From NCBI RefSeq assembly GCF_000314795.2, contig NZ_KB373316.1, positions 124,001-188,000 on the forward strand: DNA of 64,000 nucleotides. The letters run 5' to 3'. The DNA is from Streptococcus sp. F0442. Its GTDB lineage: Bacteria; Bacillota; Bacilli; Lactobacillales; Streptococcaceae. Position numbers and translations under genes: made by a program. The first letter of the stretch is position 1. Every line of letters starts with the position of its first letter. The notes under the pieces are model-generated. The model did no database searches. It was not told the origin of the DNA and saw only the letters and a list, made by a program, of their open reading frames with translations. This document shows positions 62,037-64,000 of the stretch, one piece after another.

Positions 62037-63548
62037 ATGAGTGAAAAAAAGAAAAAAGCATTTAAGATGCCTTCATCTTTTTCCGTGTTGTTAATCATCA
62101 TTGCCATTATGGCAGTGTTAACTTGGATTATTCCAGCTGGTCAATACAAGGTTGACGATGGTGGTGCCATCATCGCAGGTAGTTATGAAGCTGTGAAACA
62201 AAATCCTCAAGGGATTTGGGACGTCTTGATGGCCCCAATCAATGCCATGCTTGGTAAAGCACCAACCAGTGCAGCGATTGACGTAGCCTTCTTTATCTTG
62301 ATGGTCGGTGGTTTCCTTGGTGTTGTGAACGAAACAGGTACCCTTGATGTAGGGATTGCTTCTATCGTTCGTAAATACAAAGGCCGCGAAAAAATGTTGA
62401 TCTTGATCTTGATGCCATTGTTTGCCCTTGGTGGGACAACTTATGGTATGGGTGAAGAAACCATGGCCTTCTATCCACTTCTTGTACCTGTTATGATGTC
62501 CGTTGGTTTTGACAGTTTGACAGGGGTAGCTATTATCCTCTTAGGATCACAAATCGGATGTTTGGCCTCAACCTTGAACCCATTTGCGACAGTTATCGCT
62601 TCTGATACTGCAGGTATCTCAAGTGCCTCTGGTCTCTTACTTCGTGTGATCTTCTGGATCGTTTTGACAGGACTTAGCACATATTACGTGTACCGTTATG
62701 CAGATAAGGTTCAAAAAGACCCAACCAAATCTCTCACCTATGCAACTCGTGAAGAAGATTTGAAACACTTCAACGTTGATAGTGGCGAAGAAATTCCTTC
62801 ACAAATGAACAAGAAACAAAAACGTGTCTTGATCGTCTTCATTTCAACGTTCGTCATCATGGTTGCAGGATTTATCCCATTCAAAGATTTGGGTATTACA
62901 TTCTTTGACAGCTTTAACGAATCTCTCCATAAAGTTCCTTACCTTGGTCAATTGATCGGTAATACAGATGCTCTTGGTACTTGGTACTTCCCTCAAACAG
63001 CTATGCTCTTTGCCTTCATGGGAATCCTTGTTGGTATCATTTATGGCTTGAAAGAAGATAAAATTATTTCATCCTTTATGAATGGTGCAGCTGACCTCTT
63101 GAGTGTTGCGCTTATCGTAGCAGTAGCACGTGGTATCCAAGTCATCATGAATGACGGTATGATCACTGCGACAATTCTTCACTGGGGTGAAGAAGGACTG
63201 AAAGGTCTTTCATCTCAATTGTTTATTGTTTTGACTTACATTTTCTACTTGCCAATGTCATTCTTGATCCCATCATCATCTGGTCTTGCCAGCGCGACAA
63301 TGGGTATCATGGCACCTCTTGGTAAATTCGTCAATGTACCAGGTAGCTTGATTGTTACAGCTTACCAATCTGCATCTGGTGTCTTGAACTTGATCGCACC
63401 AACTTCAGGTATCGTAATGGGAGCTCTTGCTCTTGGACGTGTTGACTTGAGTGCATGGTGGAAATTCATGGGTAAATTGGTCGTAGCGATTGTTGTGATC
63501 ACCATTGCCCTTCTTCTACTCGGAACTGTGGTTCCATTCTTGCAATAG
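62037..63548 (+). CDS. arcD: Arginine/ornithine antiporter, YfcC type
   Basis: 503 residues with about 12 membrane helices, behind AGGAGGAA. The opening (FSVLLIIIAIMAVLTWIIPAGQY) and FALGGTTYGMGEETMAFYP are those of the YfcC/DcuC-type permeases, which replace the APC-type ArcD in streptococcal ADI operons. It exchanges arginine for ornithine so that no energy is spent on uptake. The exact transport role is taken from operon position. Confidence 0.9.
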   Translation: MSEKKKKAFKMPSSFSVLLIIIAIMAVLTWIIPAGQYKVDDGGAIIAGSYEAVKQNPQGIWDVLMAPINAMLGKAPTSAAIDVAFFILMVGGFLGVVNETGTLDVGIASIVRKYKGREKMLILILMPLFALGGTTYGMGEETMAFYPLLVPVMMSVGFDSLTGVAIILLGSQIGCLASTLNPFATVIASDTAGISSASGLLLRVIFWIVLTGLSTYYVYRYADKVQKDPTKSLTYATREEDLKHFNVDSGEEIPSQMNKKQKRVLIVFISTFVIMVAGFIPFKDLGITFFDSFNESLHKVPYLGQLIGNTDALGTWYFPQTAMLFAFMGILVGIIYGLKEDKIISSFMNGAADLLSVALIVAVARGIQVIMNDGMITATILHWGEEGLKGLSSQLFIVLTYIFYLPMSFLIPSSSGLASATMGIMAPLGKFVNVPGSLIVTAYQSASGVLNLIAPTSGIVMGALALGRVDLSAWWKFMGKLVVAIVVITIALLLLGTVVPFLQ

Positions 63549-63565
63549 AATAATGTAGGTGTTTC

Positions 63566-64000
63566 ATGAAAAATAGAATAAATGACGATGTAAAAGAGCA
63601 GTTTTTAAACTCGCTTCAAACCATCATTTCTTATCCTTCTGTATTAAATGAAGGGGAAAATGGAACACCGTTTGGACAAGCTATCCAAGATGTCCTAGAA
63701 AAAACCTTAGAGCTTGCTCGAGAATTAGGTTTTCAAACCTATATAGATCCTGAAGGATACTATGGATATGCAGAGATCGGTCAGGGGGAAGAACTCCTGG
63801 CCGTTCTTTGTCACTTGGATGTTGTTCCAGCCGGTGATTTAGAAGATTGGCAAACGCCACCTTTTGAAGCGACCATTGTCGGTGATTATTTAGTAGGCCG
63901 AGGGATACAGGATGATAAGGGGCCATCCCTTGCTGCCCTCTATGCTGTCAAGAGTTTGTTGGATGACGGCATCCAGTTTACCAAACGGATTCGTTTTATC
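63566..64000 (+). CDS. arcT: M20-family dipeptidase, 3' end outside the window
   Basis: 145 codons are present, open to the window end. The metal-binding His and Asp appear in LAVLCHLDVVPAGDLEDW and the second metal Asp in GRGIQDDKGPSLAALYA, which identifies the M20/PepV-like dipeptidase family. It begins 17 bases after arcD. The gene at this place in S. gordonii is called arcT and may supply arginine from peptides to the pathway. The ribosome-binding site is weak (GTAGGTG). Confidence 0.85.
   Translation, partial: MKNRINDDVKEQFLNSLQTIISYPSVLNEGENGTPFGQAIQDVLEKTLELARELGFQTYIDPEGYYGYAEIGQGEELLAVLCHLDVVPAGDLEDWQTPPFEATIVGDYLVGRGIQDDKGPSLAALYAVKSLLDDGIQFTKRIRFI

Overview
The window looks like the chromosome of an oral (viridans) Streptococcus. 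The evidence is the conserved blocks pbp2b-recR-ddl-murF, glmU-nudix-macP-mtnN, comEA-comEC behind a ComX (sigma-X) cin box, holA-sodA, and a complete arginine deiminase operon with its Crp/Fnr regulator, as in the S. gordonii / S. sanguinis / S. parasanguinis type of species. No rRNA, tRNA, CRISPR array, transposase, integrase or prophage was recognised. Species assignment is inference from gene content only.

Layout. 1-4.4 kb is an AT-rich accessory patch: a secreted/membrane protein, a DUF4177 protein, an Abi_2 (AbiD/AbiF-like) HEPN protein preceded by a strongly predicted small structured RNA with its own consensus promoter, and a DUF2829 (Tad2-like) protein with a decayed copy of its 5' end 3 kb upstream. 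An SDR oxidoreductase and a SUKH-like protein follow. 4.5-7.2 kb holds a secreted PepSY protein and an OmpR-type two-component system. 7.4-18.2 kb is an array of about 18 co-directional small genes, many of them recognisable immunity-protein families (SUKH/SMI1, Imm26-like, NTF2-fold, DUF7716-like, DUF6707-like, LRR-like), with at least two decayed members and no toxin gene in view.

18.3-27 kb is housekeeping: Nudix and ASCH proteins, glmU, ADP-ribose pyrophosphatase, macP, mtnN, DUF898, nth, a peptide-binding lipoprotein, a VOC protein and exoA. 27-34 kb carries DUF3290/DUF421 membrane proteins and the cell-wall cluster pbp2b-recR-ddl-murF. 33.7-35.8 kb has three tandem YwaF/TMEM164-like membrane proteins, then DUF2207, prfC, a PH-domain protein and corA. 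A ~300-nt structured leader precedes the DEAD-box helicase cshA. Then come an aldose-1-epimerase-like gene, a GIY-YIG protein, a tRNA methyltransferase predicted to be leaderless, a P-type ATPase, plsC, comEA-comEC, DUF805, holA, sodA, a HerA-like ATPase and a class A beta-lactamase-like exoprotein.

57.6-64 kb is the ADI locus arcR/flp-arcA-arcB-arcC-arcD-arcT (last gene cut by the window end). It converts arginine to ornithine, ammonia, CO2 and ATP, with a perfect-match CcpA cre site in the arcA promoter. Two near-identical ~178-bp three-hairpin repeats lie at 45.6 and 57.3 kb.

The most interesting candidates are the Abi_2 gene with its small RNA (possible RNA-antitoxin system related to the Cas13 ancestor AbiF), the orphan immunity array, the cshA leader RNA, and the triplicated TMEM164-like genes, one copy of which has lost the conserved cysteine.
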